Below, piece after piece: positions 16,607 through 25,821 of a stretch of DNA of 64,000 bases; position 1 is the first letter of the stretch; each line of letters opens with the position of its first letter. The notes below the pieces were generated by a model. The model was not told the DNA's origin and did not search any database. It worked only from the letters and a program-made list of their open reading frames with translations. The DNA is from Gillisia mitskevichiae (lineage in GTDB: Bacteria > Bacteroidota > Bacteroidia > Flavobacteriales > Flavobacteriaceae), in contig NZ_RBLG01000001.1 in NCBI RefSeq assembly GCF_003634585.1, forward strand, positions 744,001-808,000. Direction: 5' to 3'. A program made the position numbers and the translations under genes.

Positions 16607-17233
16607 ATGTTGGCATTCTTCGGAAGAATATTTAGTAAAAAACCATCAGAGGAAGAAGTAGACCCTATGAAGAAATTTTTGATTGCTGGGCTGGGAAATA
16701 TAGGTCCAAAATACCACAACACAAGGCATAATATAGGCTTTAAAGTAGTAGACTATTTAGCTGAAAAAGAGGGGGTTTCATTCGCAACTGATAAATTGGG
16801 GGATATTGCAAGTTTCAGGTTCAAGGGAAGAACTTTTATTCTTCTAAAACCTAGTACATACATGAACCTTAGTGGGAAAGCGGTGAATTATTGGCTTACC
16901 AAGGAGAAGATCCCTTTAGAGAATTTACTAGTGGTAACAGACGATCTTAATCTTAATTTTGGAGCTATTCGCGTTAAAACCAAAGGAAGCGATGGGGGAC
17001 ATAACGGATTAAAAGATATTCAACTGCAGTTAAATACTGCAACCTATAACAGATTTAGATTTGGGATTAGCGATGAATTTTCTAAAGGACGACAGGTAGA
17101 TTATGTGTTGGGAGAATGGTCTTTAGAAGAAGAGAAACAGCTTCCAGAACGATTAGAAAAAGCAGCCGAACTTATTAAGTCTTTCGGAACCGCAGGAATA
17201 AACATCACAATGAATACTTTTAACGGTAAATAA
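16607..17233 (+). CDS. pth: Peptidyl-tRNA hydrolase
   Basis: This enzyme cleaves peptidyl-tRNA released from stalled ribosomes. The conserved core starts [24 protein letters not shown], whose ATG is at 16667; NTRHNIG includes the catalytic histidine. Further motifs are [32 protein letters not shown] and [10 protein letters not shown]. The ATG at 16607 adds 20 residues ([20 protein letters not shown]). This extension lies close behind a TATCTTTA box (16585-16592), so transcription includes it and I keep the long form of 208 residues, but either start is possible. ribF begins 8 bp downstream, suggesting an operon. Confidence 0.95.
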   Translation: MLAFFGRIFSKKPSEEEVDPMKKFLIAGLGNIGPKYHNTRHNIGFKVVDYLAEKEGVSFATDKLGDIASFRFKGRTFILLKPSTYMNLSGKAVNYWLTKEKIPLENLLVVTDDLNLNFGAIRVKTKGSDGGHNGLKDIQLQLNTATYNRFRFGISDEFSKGRQVDYVLGEWSLEEEKQLPERLEKAAELIKSFGTAGINITMNTFNGK

Positions 17234-17240
17234 GAGTCAC

Positions 17241-18179
17241 TTGAAAGAACATTTAGGAGCATATACTTTTAAAAGTGAATTTCCAACGGTAATAACCATT
17301 GGTACTTTTGATGGGGTACATGCTGGACATCAAAAAATAATAGAAAAGCTGGTGAATACTGCTAAACTTAGCAATATGGAATCGGCAATACTTACCTTTT
17401 TTCCACATCCAAGAATGGTATTGCAAAAAGAAAGCGATATTAAACTCATTAATACCATAGACGAGCGTAAGGAGATACTTTCAGATTCTGGGATAGATCA
17501 TCTTATCATTCATCCTTTCACGCATCAATTTTCCAGACTTACTGCACAAGAATTCGTGCGCGATATTTTGGTGAATAAACTAAATGCCAAAAAGATCATT
17601 ATAGGTTACGATCATAGATTTGGAAGGAATAGAACCGCAGATATAAATACCTTAAAAGAATTCGGGAAAGAATATGATTTTGAGGTAGAGGAAATTGGAA
17701 AACAAGAGATAGAAGATGTTGCGGTGAGTTCTACCAAGATCAGAAAAGCATTGATGGAAGGAAAGGTAGAAAAAGCAAATCGCTTTCTTAAGAAACCCTT
17801 TATGCTAAATGGAACGGTAGTTAGAGGAAAAGGTCTGGGTAAAGGTTTTGGATATCCAACCGCGAATTTAAAAATCGAAGAAAATTATAAACTCATCCCG
17901 AAAAATGGGGTATACATAGCTCGAGCAATTATAGATGAGATCCCATATTTTGGGATGATGAATATTGGGACAAATCCTACAGTTGGAGGTACAGAGCAAA
18001 CTATAGAAACTTATTTTTTCTTATTAGATCAGGATCTTTACGGACAAAAGTTGGAGATCCAATTGCTTGCTAGAATTCGAGACGAAAAGAATTTCGATTC
18101 TATAGATGCATTAAAGATAGCAATGAAACAAGACGAGGCTTTTAGTTCACAGTTTATTAAAGATAACTATGCTGAATAG
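17241..18179 (+). CDS. ribF: Bifunctional riboflavin kinase/FAD synthetase
   Basis: This 312-residue enzyme turns riboflavin into FMN and then FAD. The N-terminal adenylyltransferase domain has TIGTFDGVHAGHQKII with the HxGH motif, and GRNRTAD; VSSTKIRKAL closes it. The C-terminal kinase domain has GKGLGKGFGYPTANL and NIGTNPTVGG. The start is TTG at 17241: the in-frame stop at 17211 and lack of any ATG or GTG between leave no better choice. The gene begins 8 bp after pth and its end overlaps the next gene by 11 bp. FMN and FAD feed several flavoenzymes in the window, including the FAD subunit of the molybdenum hydroxylase. Confidence 0.95.
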   Translation: MKEHLGAYTFKSEFPTVITIGTFDGVHAGHQKIIEKLVNTAKLSNMESAILTFFPHPRMVLQKESDIKLINTIDERKEILSDSGIDHLIIHPFTHQFSRLTAQEFVRDILVNKLNAKKIIIGYDHRFGRNRTADINTLKEFGKEYDFEVEEIGKQEIEDVAVSSTKIRKALMEGKVEKANRFLKKPFMLNGTVVRGKGLGKGFGYPTANLKIEENYKLIPKNGVYIARAIIDEIPYFGMMNIGTNPTVGGTEQTIETYFFLLDQDLYGQKLEIQLLARIRDEKNFDSIDALKIAMKQDEAFSSQFIKDNYAE

Positions 18180-19488
18180 GTTCCTTTTCACCCGTATAGA
18201 TAATTCTGCACTTGTAGTTTTTCGGGTGTTTTTTGGATTATTAACAGCATTGGAGGCTTTTGGCAGTATTGCTACAGGCTGGGTAAAACGCACACTTATA
18301 GAACCTCAGGAGACTTTTAATTTTATTGGTTTCGAATTTTTACAACCTCTGCCTGGTAATGGAATGCTTTACTATTATGGATTAATGGGCTTGTTTGGCT
18401 TATTAGTTATGGTAGGTTATAAATATAGGTTTAGTATTTTTTGTTATGGAATTATGTGGGCATCTGTCTATCTAATGCAAAAATCCTCCTATAACAACCA
18501 TTATTATCTATTAATGCTTTTATGTGGTATTATGTTCTTTTTACCAGCTCATAAAAATGTTTCTATAGATGCTTGGAGAAATGCCTCGCTTCGGGAAATT
18601 TCAATGCCGCGTTGGGTTTGGCTCTTTATTGTGTTTCAAATGTGGATCGTTTACACCTATGCATCGGTGGCAAAACTTTATCCAGATTGGTTTACAGGAG
18701 AATTTCCTGCGATATTAATGAAATCTAAAGCAGATTATTGGTTAGTGGGAGAGTTGCTTCAGCAAAAATGGACACATTTCACCATTTCTTGGTTTGGATT
18801 TTTATTTGATCTTTTAATAATACCCTTGCTATTATATAGAAAAACTCGACTTCCAATATTTATAGCAGCTATTTTCTTTCACTTATTTAATAGTTTTATT
18901 TTTCATATTGGGATTTTCCCATATCTCTCACTCGCATTCATCTTGTTCTTTTTCCCTGCTGAAAAAATAAACAAATGGTTTCTAAGAGGGAAAAAGAAAT
19001 ATTACGATGAGAAAGAAGTCGTTATTCCGAAGTATAGAAATGCTTTTTTAGCAGTCCTTTCTATTTGGTTCATTTTTCAAATAGGATTGCCACTAAGACA
19101 TTGGTTTTATGAAGACGATGTGTTATGGACAGAGGAAGGGCACCGACTTTCCTGGAGAATGATGCTGCGTAGTAAAAGTGGGAGAAGCGCTTTTAGGGTA
19201 GTAGATAAAGACACTAAAAAAGTTGATTTTATAGATAAAACAAAGTTTTTATCTAAAAAACAACTGGGGGCAATAAGTTCTAAGCCCGATATGATCTGGC
19301 AATTTTCACAGCGATTAAAACGTGAATATGCTAAAAAAGGTCAAGATGTGCAGGTGTTTGTAGATTCTAAGGTGAGTGTGAATGGTAGACCTTACCAACA
19401 ATTTATAGATCCAAAAGTAGATCTTGCAAATGAGAAGTGGCATCACTTTAAGCACCACGACTGGATTTTACCTTCTAAATTAGACTGA
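18169..19488 (+). CDS. Vitamin K-dependent gamma-carboxylase (HTTM domain) homologue
   Basis: This 439-residue membrane protein resembles animal gamma-glutamyl carboxylase (GGCX) over most of its length. Multiple hydrophobic helices cover residues 1-270. SVAKLYPDWFTGE aligns with the GGCX segment that carries its catalytic-base lysine, and that lysine is present here as K169. FFHLFNSFIFHIGIFPYLSLA (H238, N241) matches the conserved HxxN region. The C-terminal soluble part has SWRMMLRSKSG, FVDSKVSVNGRPYQQF and IDPKVDLANEKW, again aligning with GGCX. GGCX converts glutamate to gamma-carboxyglutamate using reduced vitamin K, CO2 and O2; here menaquinol could serve. The protein substrate is unknown. 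The gene overlaps ribF by 11 bp and is probably co-transcribed with it. Alignments were made by eye from memory. Confidence 0.85.
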   Translation: MLNRFLFTRIDNSALVVFRVFFGLLTALEAFGSIATGWVKRTLIEPQETFNFIGFEFLQPLPGNGMLYYYGLMGLFGLLVMVGYKYRFSIFCYGIMWASVYLMQKSSYNNHYYLLMLLCGIMFFLPAHKNVSIDAWRNASLREISMPRWVWLFIVFQMWIVYTYASVAKLYPDWFTGEFPAILMKSKADYWLVGELLQQKWTHFTISWFGFLFDLLIIPLLLYRKTRLPIFIAAIFFHLFNSFIFHIGIFPYLSLAFILFFFPAEKINKWFLRGKKKYYDEKEVVIPKYRNAFLAVLSIWFIFQIGLPLRHWFYEDDVLWTEEGHRLSWRMMLRSKSGRSAFRVVDKDTKKVDFIDKTKFLSKKQLGAISSKPDMIWQFSQRLKREYAKKGQDVQVFVDSKVSVNGRPYQQFIDPKVDLANEKWHHFKHHDWILPSKLD

Positions 19489-19507
19489 TATTTTTACTTG
19501 CTTTTGT

Positions 19508-19515
19508 TACATTTG
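19508..19515 (+). promoter_or_regulatory. Predicted serS -7 box
   Basis: TACATTTG matches the Bacteroidota -7 consensus TAnnTTTG, 27 bp before the serS ATG. No clear -33 TTTG is seen at the right distance. Confidence 0.4.
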
Positions 19516-19541
19516 CTGCTTACTAAAAATTAGTTGGCCTT

Positions 19542-20813
19542 ATGTTACAAGTTAGCAATATTAGAGCGCATAAAGAGGGATATATTAAAGCCCTAAAAAA
19601 GAGGAATTTTAATGCTGAAGAGATCTTTGAAGAGATCTTAACATTAGATGAATCTCGCCGTTCCACACAAACGCAATTAGATGAAACTTTGGCCGAATCC
19701 AATCAGCTTTCCAAAGAAATTGGGATGTTGTTTAAATCTGGAGAACAGCAAAAAGCGAATATCTTAAAAGAGAAAACCTCTCAATTAAAAGATAAGTCTA
19801 AAGCACTTTCAGATAGTTTTAATGAAACCCTTGCTAAGTTAGAGCAATTGCTTTATACCGTTCCTAATATTCCCAACGATCTGGTTCCTGAAGGTATTAC
19901 AGAAGATGATAATGAGGAGATCTTTAAAGAAGGAGATATTCCGGTATTAGCAGAAGGTTCTTTGCCTCACTGGGAATTAGCGAAAAAATACGACATTATA
20001 GATTTTGAGCTTGGTAATAAAATTACCGGGGCAGGCTTTCCTGTGTATAAAGGTAAAGGAGCAAGATTACAACGAGCTTTGATCACTTATTTTCTAGATA
20101 AAGCTGTAGATGCTGGTTATACAGAATATCAATTGCCATTATTAGTTAATGAAGCATCAGGATTTGGAACCGGGCAATTACCAGATAAAGAAGGGCAAAT
20201 GTATCATGTTACAGAAGATGATCTTTATCTAATCCCTACTGCAGAGGTGCCAATGACCAATCTTTTTAGAGATAGAATGCTTACTGAAGCAGATCTGCCA
20301 ATTTCTTGTACTGGTCACACTCCATGTTTCAGAAGAGAAGCTGGGTCTTACGGAGCACATGTACGAGGATTGAATAGGTTGCATCAATTTGATAAAGTTG
20401 AAATCGTACGAGTTGAAAAACCAGAGAACTCTTATGCAGCCTTAGATGGGATGGTAGATCATATAAAAGATCTTTTACAAGATCTAAAGTTACCATATAG
20501 AATATTAAGGTTGTGTGCTGGAGATCTTGGATTTACAGCTGCAATAACTTATGATTTCGAGGTGTTTTCTACCGCTCAGGATAGATGGTTAGAAATAAGT
20601 TCTGTTTCTAACTTCGAAACCTTTCAGGCAAATAGATTAAAGTTGAGGTATAAAGATAAAGAAGGAAAAAAGGAATTGGTGCATACTTTAAATGGAAGTG
20701 CATTGGCATTGCCAAGAGTGTTAGCCGGAATTCTTGAGAATTATCAAACTCCCGATGGAATTAAAGTTCCTGAAGTATTGGTTAAGTATACCGGATTTTC
20801 AATGATCGATTAA
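19542..20813 (+). CDS. serS: Seryl-tRNA synthetase
   Basis: This 423-residue class II synthetase charges tRNA-Ser. The N-terminal coiled coil that grips the tRNA long arm spans roughly residues 30-105 (ESRRSTQTQLDETLAESNQL). Class II motifs are seen as YQLPLLVNEASGFGTGQLP, TAEVPMTNLF, the motif 2 loop CFRREAGSYGAHVRGLNRLHQF, and motif 3 LNGSALALPRVLAGILENYQ. Length and order are normal. It is monocistronic or read with the downstream TPR gene. Confidence 0.97.
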   Translation: MLQVSNIRAHKEGYIKALKKRNFNAEEIFEEILTLDESRRSTQTQLDETLAESNQLSKEIGMLFKSGEQQKANILKEKTSQLKDKSKALSDSFNETLAKLEQLLYTVPNIPNDLVPEGITEDDNEEIFKEGDIPVLAEGSLPHWELAKKYDIIDFELGNKITGAGFPVYKGKGARLQRALITYFLDKAVDAGYTEYQLPLLVNEASGFGTGQLPDKEGQMYHVTEDDLYLIPTAEVPMTNLFRDRMLTEADLPISCTGHTPCFRREAGSYGAHVRGLNRLHQFDKVEIVRVEKPENSYAALDGMVDHIKDLLQDLKLPYRILRLCAGDLGFTAAITYDFEVFSTAQDRWLEISSVSNFETFQANRLKLRYKDKEGKKELVHTLNGSALALPRVLAGILENYQTPDGIKVPEVLVKYTGFSMID

Positions 20814-20864
20814 TCCCTTAATAGGGTTTTATTTATATAGTTATTTCCAAACACCGCATTTTGT

Positions 20865-20872
20865 TATCTTTA
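20865..20872 (+). promoter_or_regulatory. Possible -7 box directly before the TPR gene
   Basis: TATCTTTA, one base off TAnnTTTG, ends 4 bp before the ATG at 20877. If used, the transcript would be leaderless or nearly so. Confidence 0.3.
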
Positions 20873-20876
20873 CAAA

Positions 20877-22661
20877 ATGCGGTGTTTCTTATATATAGCC
20901 TTATTTTTTATAGGTATTCAGAGCGTTTTTTGTCAATCAGATGAATTGGCACAAAAATTTTTGGATCAAGGTGAATATGCCAAAGCTCTTAGCGTCTATC
21001 AGAATTTAGTAAAGGAATCACCTGGAAATTCTAACTATTTTATGGGTTTGGTGAACTCTCACCAACAGCTAGAAAATTTTGATGAAGCCGAGGTTTTATT
21101 GCAAGAACGACTTAAAGTCACCAATAATAATCCGAGCATTTTAATTGAATTAGGTCATAATTTTGAGCTGCAGAACAAGCCAGAATTTGCTAAAAAGCTA
21201 TATACAGAAGCTCTAAATGCTTTAAATGAAAAGTCAAATTACGCATATTCTATCGCTCGAAATTTTGAAAAATATAGTTTACTAGATTATGCAGAACAGG
21301 CGTATGTTCTAGGGATGCAGCTAAATCCAGAAATGAATTTTGAGCTTCCTTTGGCTAGAATTTATGGAGAACAAGGGAAATTAGATGAGATGTTTGCTGC
21401 TTATTTAGAACTAATTACAAAGCAGCCCGATATGAGCATTAGCTTAATGCGGGAATTTGATAGGTACATCTTAGAAGATGCTTCTAATTTGGCAAATATC
21501 GCGCTTAGGAAACAGTTGCTTCAAAAGCTTCAAAAAACTCAGGATCTTACTTATAGCGAATTATTGGCCTGGCTTTTTATTCAGCAAAAAGATTTTGACA
21601 AAGCTTTTCTTCAGGAGAAAGCGATCTTTAAAAGGAACAATCAAGATCTACAACGTATCATTCAGCTTACGGTTATAGCAAAGTCTGAAGATGATATTGA
21701 AACAGCTAAAGAAATAGTTTCATTTATTATTGCTGAAACTACTTCGCCAACCATACTTATTCAAGCCAATCAATTATTACTGGATATGAAGTTGAGCACT
21801 GTAAAAGAGTCAGATTTCAAAGAACTTAAAAAGGATTATGAGAAAGTGCTTTTAGAATTCGGAACAGGTTTGGAGACCATGGCAATTCAAATAGATTTCG
21901 CCAATTTCCTAGCTTTTAGAGTGGGGGAGATTGGTGAGGCCAAGCAGTTATTGGATACGCTTTCTAAAAGCCAGCTAAATAATTTTCAGCAAGCAGCTAT
22001 CAAGATGACTCTGGCAGATATTCTTGTGTTGGATCAAAAATTCAATCAGGCGCTAATCTATTATTCCCAAATTCAAAGCTTAGTAAAGAATAATGAGATC
22101 GCTCAAAACGCAAGATTTAAGGTGGCAAAAACGAGTTATTTTAAGGGAGATTTTAATTGGGCGCTTACTCAGTTAAATGTGTTAAAAGCTTCTACCACTC
22201 AATTAATTGCAAATGATGCGCTGGAGTTGAGTTTGCTTATCAAGGAAAATAGCCTAGAAGATTCTACTCAAACTGCTTTGAAATTATATGCAAAAGCTGA
22301 TCTGTTAGCTTTTCAGAATAAAACAGAAGAGGCAATTGAGGTGTTAAATGATATCTTGCAAAATCATAAAGGAGAGAAAATTGAAGATGAAGCTCTGTTA
22401 AAGCAGGCAGAATTATTTAAAATGTCTGAAAACTGGAAACAGGCGGAAAATAATTATTTAAAGATCTTGGAATTTTATGGAAAGGATATCCTAGCAGATA
22501 ATGCTACTTTTTTGTTAGCAGAATTATATAAGGATCAATTAAAAAATCCTGAACAGGCGAAACAATATTACGAGCAGATCATTTTTAATTTTCCAGATAG
22601 TATCTATTATGTAGATGCGCGTAAAAAATTCCGTGCTCTACGAGGAGACGAACTAGAGTGA
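20877..22661 (+). CDS. Secreted tetratricopeptide repeat protein
   Basis: This 594-residue protein has a signal peptide (MRCFLYIALFFIGIQSVFCQ) and a chain of helical repeats. TPR-like units can be seen at ELAQKFLDQGEYAKALSVYQ, FDEAEVLLQERL, NPEMNFELPLARIYGEQGK, ILVLDQKFNQALIYYSQIQ, and near the C terminus EDEALLKQAELFKMSENWKQ and AEQLYK-type units ending in PEQAKQYYEQIIFNFPDS. The last ones resemble the outer-membrane-assembly type of TPR. It likely acts as a periplasmic protein-interaction scaffold. No partner can be named from the neighbours. Confidence 0.85.
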   Translation: MRCFLYIALFFIGIQSVFCQSDELAQKFLDQGEYAKALSVYQNLVKESPGNSNYFMGLVNSHQQLENFDEAEVLLQERLKVTNNNPSILIELGHNFELQNKPEFAKKLYTEALNALNEKSNYAYSIARNFEKYSLLDYAEQAYVLGMQLNPEMNFELPLARIYGEQGKLDEMFAAYLELITKQPDMSISLMREFDRYILEDASNLANIALRKQLLQKLQKTQDLTYSELLAWLFIQQKDFDKAFLQEKAIFKRNNQDLQRIIQLTVIAKSEDDIETAKEIVSFIIAETTSPTILIQANQLLLDMKLSTVKESDFKELKKDYEKVLLEFGTGLETMAIQIDFANFLAFRVGEIGEAKQLLDTLSKSQLNNFQQAAIKMTLADILVLDQKFNQALIYYSQIQSLVKNNEIAQNARFKVAKTSYFKGDFNWALTQLNVLKASTTQLIANDALELSLLIKENSLEDSTQTALKLYAKADLLAFQNKTEEAIEVLNDILQNHKGEKIEDEALLKQAELFKMSENWKQAENNYLKILEFYGKDILADNATFLLAELYKDQLKNPEQAKQYYEQIIFNFPDSIYYVDARKKFRALRGDELE

Positions 22662-22820
22662 TAAATTAAGAGATAGTTTCGCTTAGTCTAAATAAGTATT
22701 TAGATTGTCAATCCTAGCTCTTAGAAGTTTGCTTAAATTTGCCAGCACAAAGCCATGGATAAGTTAAGATCCACAAAAAGTATTTGAAAAGAAAGCACTT
22801 AACGATTAATAAAATATTGC

Positions 22821-23129
22821 ATGTATATATATAACGTAACCATAAATATCCAAGAGGACATACACGACGAATGGGTTAACTGGATGAAATCTGAGCATAT
22901 TCCTGAGATGTTGGAAACAGGGAAATTTAAAAAAGCCTTGATGAGTAGAGTGATGGTAAATGAAGAAATGGGCGGAATCACTTATTCTGTTCAATTTACT
23001 ACGGAGAGTAAAGCAATGTTGCAAAAATATTATGAAGAGAATGCTGCAACATTAAGAGCAAGATCGAAACCCTTTGAAGGTAAGTTCGTAGCCTTTAGAA
23101 CCGAGATGGAAATTGTAAGTGAGCAATAA
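22821..23129 (+). CDS. DUF4286 family protein
   Basis: This 102-residue soluble protein begins MYIYNVTINIQEDIHDEWVN and contains WMKSEHIPEML and ITYSVQFTTESKAMLQKYYE, features of the small DUF4286 family found mainly in Bacteroidota. The fold is probably a ferredoxin-like dimeric alpha-beta barrel. Function is unknown. It lies 43 bp before rsmA, an arrangement often seen in this group, and may be co-transcribed with it. Confidence 0.85.
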   Translation: MYIYNVTINIQEDIHDEWVNWMKSEHIPEMLETGKFKKALMSRVMVNEEMGGITYSVQFTTESKAMLQKYYEENAATLRARSKPFEGKFVAFRTEMEIVSEQ

Positions 23130-23171
23130 GCTGTACTTTATTTATTATAGTTAGCAGTAAAAAACCCCTGC

Positions 23172-24041
23172 ATGAAAAAGAATCACAAGAACCCTTTCAA
23201 TTCAAAGGATAATAAATTTAAGCAAAGTAAATATGCTCCCGGGAAAGCCGCTTTTAGTGCAGATGGCGATGTTAGAGCAAAAAAACACTTGGGACAACAC
23301 TTTCTTACCGATGAGGGAATTGCAGATAAAATTGCAGAATCTCTTGGCTATGAAGGTTATAAGAATGTATTAGAGATAGGCCCAGGAATGGGTGTTCTTA
23401 CTAAGTATTTAATTAAGAAGGACATAAATCTTCATGTTATAGAAATAGACAGAGATAGTGTTGCTTATTTGGGTGAAAACTATCCTCAACTGGAAGGCAA
23501 GATCCTTGAGAAAGATTTTTTGAAGACCGATATTAGCGAGATTTTTGAAAAAGAACCTTATGCCATTATTGGAAATTTCCCTTATAATATTTCTACACAA
23601 ATAGTTTTTAAAACTCTAGAGAACAGGGAGCTTATCCCTGAGTTTGCTGGAATGTTCCAAAAAGAAGTTGCCCAAAGAATAGCGGCACCTCATGGAAATA
23701 AAACCTATGGGATTCTATCTGTACTTGCACAGGCATTTTTTGAAGTAGATTATTTATTTACCGTGCCACCCACAGTTTTTAATCCGCCTCCAAAAGTAGA
23801 AAGTGGAGTGATAAGATTAAAACGCAAAGAAAATTTCACACTTTCATGTGATGAGGCTTTATTCTTTAGAGTGGTTAAGACTGCTTTTCAGCAACGCCGG
23901 AAAACCTTGAGAAATAGTTTGAAAACCTTCGAATTATCAGATAATTTAAGGGAAGATGTTATCTTTGGGCAAAGACCAGAGCAGTTAAGTGTTCAGGAGT
24001 TTATAGAACTTACAGAAAAAATTCAGCAGGATGCAATTTGA
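23172..24041 (+). CDS. rsmA: 16S rRNA (adenine1518-N6/adenine1519-N6)-dimethyltransferase
   Basis: This 289-residue methyltransferase dimethylates two adjacent adenines near the 3' end of 16S r[21 protein letters not shown] opens the domain. [15 protein letters not shown] is the SAM-binding motif I, and [11 protein letters not shown] is the catalytic NxPY motif. [15 protein letters not shown] and [13 protein letters not shown] follow in the C-terminal domain. The first 35 residues are a basic extension. The end overlaps mgtE by 11 bp, so the two are translated from one message. Confidence 0.97.
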   Translation: MKKNHKNPFNSKDNKFKQSKYAPGKAAFSADGDVRAKKHLGQHFLTDEGIADKIAESLGYEGYKNVLEIGPGMGVLTKYLIKKDINLHVIEIDRDSVAYLGENYPQLEGKILEKDFLKTDISEIFEKEPYAIIGNFPYNISTQIVFKTLENRELIPEFAGMFQKEVAQRIAAPHGNKTYGILSVLAQAFFEVDYLFTVPPTVFNPPPKVESGVIRLKRKENFTLSCDEALFFRVVKTAFQQRRKTLRNSLKTFELSDNLREDVIFGQRPEQLSVQEFIELTEKIQQDAI

Positions 24042-25383
24042 ATTAAGTGAAGAATTAATTGAAAAAATTGAATACCTCATCGAACAAAAGAACGATGCGG
24101 AACTGCTATTGCATTTAGAGGAAGTTCACCCTGCAGATATCGCCGAGATCCTTTCGGAATTAGATATTGAAGAGGCTACCTATATCGTAAAATTACTGGA
24201 TAGCGAAAAAACTTCAGAAGCTTTAATGGAGCTGGAAGAAGGGGTAAGGGAGCGTATTTTAGATAGTTTATCTCCAAAGGAAATTGCCGAGGAACTAGAA
24301 GAAATGGACACCGATGATGCCGCAGATATTATTTCTGAACTTTCTGAAGAGCGTCAACAAAAGGTTATTGCCCAGATCTTAGATGAAGAGCATGCAGATA
24401 ATATTGTAGAATTACTTCGATATGATGAAGATTCTGCCGGTGGTCTTATGGCCAAGGAATTAGTGAAAGTAAATGAAAATTGGAACGTTACAGGTTGCAT
24501 GAGCGAAATGCGAAATCAGGCAGAGAACGTAACCAGAGTTCACTCTATTTATGTAGTGGACGATAGAAATAAACTAAAAGGAAGATTATCCCTAAAGGAT
24601 TTGCTTACCGCCCCAAGTAAGGCACATATAAGCGACGTGTACATCCCGCAGGTGGATTATGTAAACGTGCATACGCCGGGAGAGGAAGTGGCTAGGATCA
24701 TGCAGAAATACGATTTGGAAGCTATTCCAGTTGTAGATGAAATGGGAAGACTCGTTGGTAGAATTACTATTGATGATATTTTGGATTTTGTAAAGGATGA
24801 AGCCGAGAAAGATTACCAAATGGCAGCGGGTATTTCTGAAGATGTAGAGGCAGATGATAGTATTTGGTTGCTTACCAGAGCGCGTTTACCTTGGCTTGTT
24901 TTAGCGCTTTTTGGAGGATTTATTAGTGTTTCTGTCTTAGGAACTTTTGATGATGCGATGAAAGAACATGCAGCATTATTCTTTTTTGTTCCTTTAATTG
25001 CTGCGATGGCAGGAAACGTTGGAGTACAATCTTCAGCAATTGTCTTGCAAGGTTTGGCTAACAAAAGTTTAAAGGGTTCTTTACTAAATAGACTTTTAAA
25101 AGAGATCGTTTTAAGTCTCTTTAATGGGGTGGTGCTTGCGATATTACTAACTGTAGGTGGCATCTTTTTACTAGGCTTCGACCTTACCTTTGGGTTAACT
25201 ATTGGGATTTCCTTGATCTCAGTTATAGTGATCGCATCTTTAATAGGAACATTCGTACCTATTATTTTAGATAAACAGGGAATAGACCCTGCGATGGCAA
25301 CAGGACCCTTTATTACTACTAGTAATGATATTTGCGGAATATTAATTTATTTTAGTATTGCGAAAATCATTTTAGGTTTCTAA
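24031..25383 (+). CDS. mgtE: Magnesium transporter MgtE
   Basis: This 450-residue Mg2+ channel has the usual order. An acidic N-terminal helical superhelix comes first ([20 protein letters not shown], repeated as [20 protein letters not shown]). Two CBS domains span about 135-255 ([20 protein letters not shown] and [20 protein letters not shown]). Five membrane segments start near 285, including the pore region [17 protein letters not shown]. MgtE is gated shut by cytoplasmic Mg2+ bound to its N and CBS domains. The gene overlaps rsmA, so no Mg2+ riboswitch can precede it here. Confidence 0.96.
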   Translation: MQFELSEELIEKIEYLIEQKNDAELLLHLEEVHPADIAEILSELDIEEATYIVKLLDSEKTSEALMELEEGVRERILDSLSPKEIAEELEEMDTDDAADIISELSEERQQKVIAQILDEEHADNIVELLRYDEDSAGGLMAKELVKVNENWNVTGCMSEMRNQAENVTRVHSIYVVDDRNKLKGRLSLKDLLTAPSKAHISDVYIPQVDYVNVHTPGEEVARIMQKYDLEAIPVVDEMGRLVGRITIDDILDFVKDEAEKDYQMAAGISEDVEADDSIWLLTRARLPWLVLALFGGFISVSVLGTFDDAMKEHAALFFFVPLIAAMAGNVGVQSSAIVLQGLANKSLKGSLLNRLLKEIVLSLFNGVVLAILLTVGGIFLLGFDLTFGLTIGISLISVIVIASLIGTFVPIILDKQGIDPAMATGPFITTSNDICGILIYFSIAKIILGF

Positions 25384-25407
25384 CTTAGTAGAAGCAACCT
25401 TCAACCC

Positions 25408-25427
25408 CTCCGGCCGGAGCTTTTTTT
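25408..25427 (+). terminator. Possible terminator after mgtE
   Basis: The self-complementary CTCCGGCCGGAG (25408-25419) is followed by a run of seven T. The stem is short and has no unpaired loop beyond GGCC, but the position, 24 bp after the mgtE stop, fits. Confidence 0.5.
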
Positions 25428-25450
25428 ACCTCACATCATTATTTGTTTCT

Positions 25451-25816
25451 ATGAAAAGTATTAATATCAATTCTAAATTTGAAAAATTCAGTAAAAATTG
25501 GAATCCGCATCAAATAGCCGTGGTAGATGATATGCAAGTGTTACTTGCAAAACTCAAAGGCGAATTTATCTGGCATACCCACGAGGAGGAAGATGAATTA
25601 TTTCAAGTTATAAAAGGCACTTTATATATACAATTTAGAGACAAAACGGTGGAAGTTAAGGAAGGTGAACTAATAGTAGTTCCTAAAGGTGTAGAGCATT
25701 GCCCAATGACGAAGAACGATGAAGAGGTGCATGTGATGCTTTTTGAAAAACTTTCTGTAAAACACACAGGTAATGTAGAAAGTGAGTTAACGGTGAATTC
25801 GTATCCAAAAATTTAG
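25451..25816 (+). CDS. Cupin domain protein
   Basis: This 121-residue protein is a single beta-barrel cupin. Motif 1 reads EFIWHTHEEEDELFQVIKGT, with His and Glu metal ligands. Motif 2 reads VVPKGVEHCPMT, with a third His. A Mn2+, Fe2+ or Zn2+ site is therefore intact. Small cupins of this kind are sugar isomerases, oxygenases or binding proteins, and the exact role cannot be told. The next gene starts 6 bp downstream, so an operon is likely. Confidence 0.85.
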   Translation: MKSININSKFEKFSKNWNPHQIAVVDDMQVLLAKLKGEFIWHTHEEEDELFQVIKGTLYIQFRDKTVEVKEGELIVVPKGVEHCPMTKNDEEVHVMLFEKLSVKHTGNVESELTVNSYPKI

Positions 25817-25821
25817 AAACC

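Noticed and set aside
24031-24060. Possible Mg2+ riboswitch before mgtE
   Set aside because: mgtE overlaps rsmA by 11 bp, leaving no leader.
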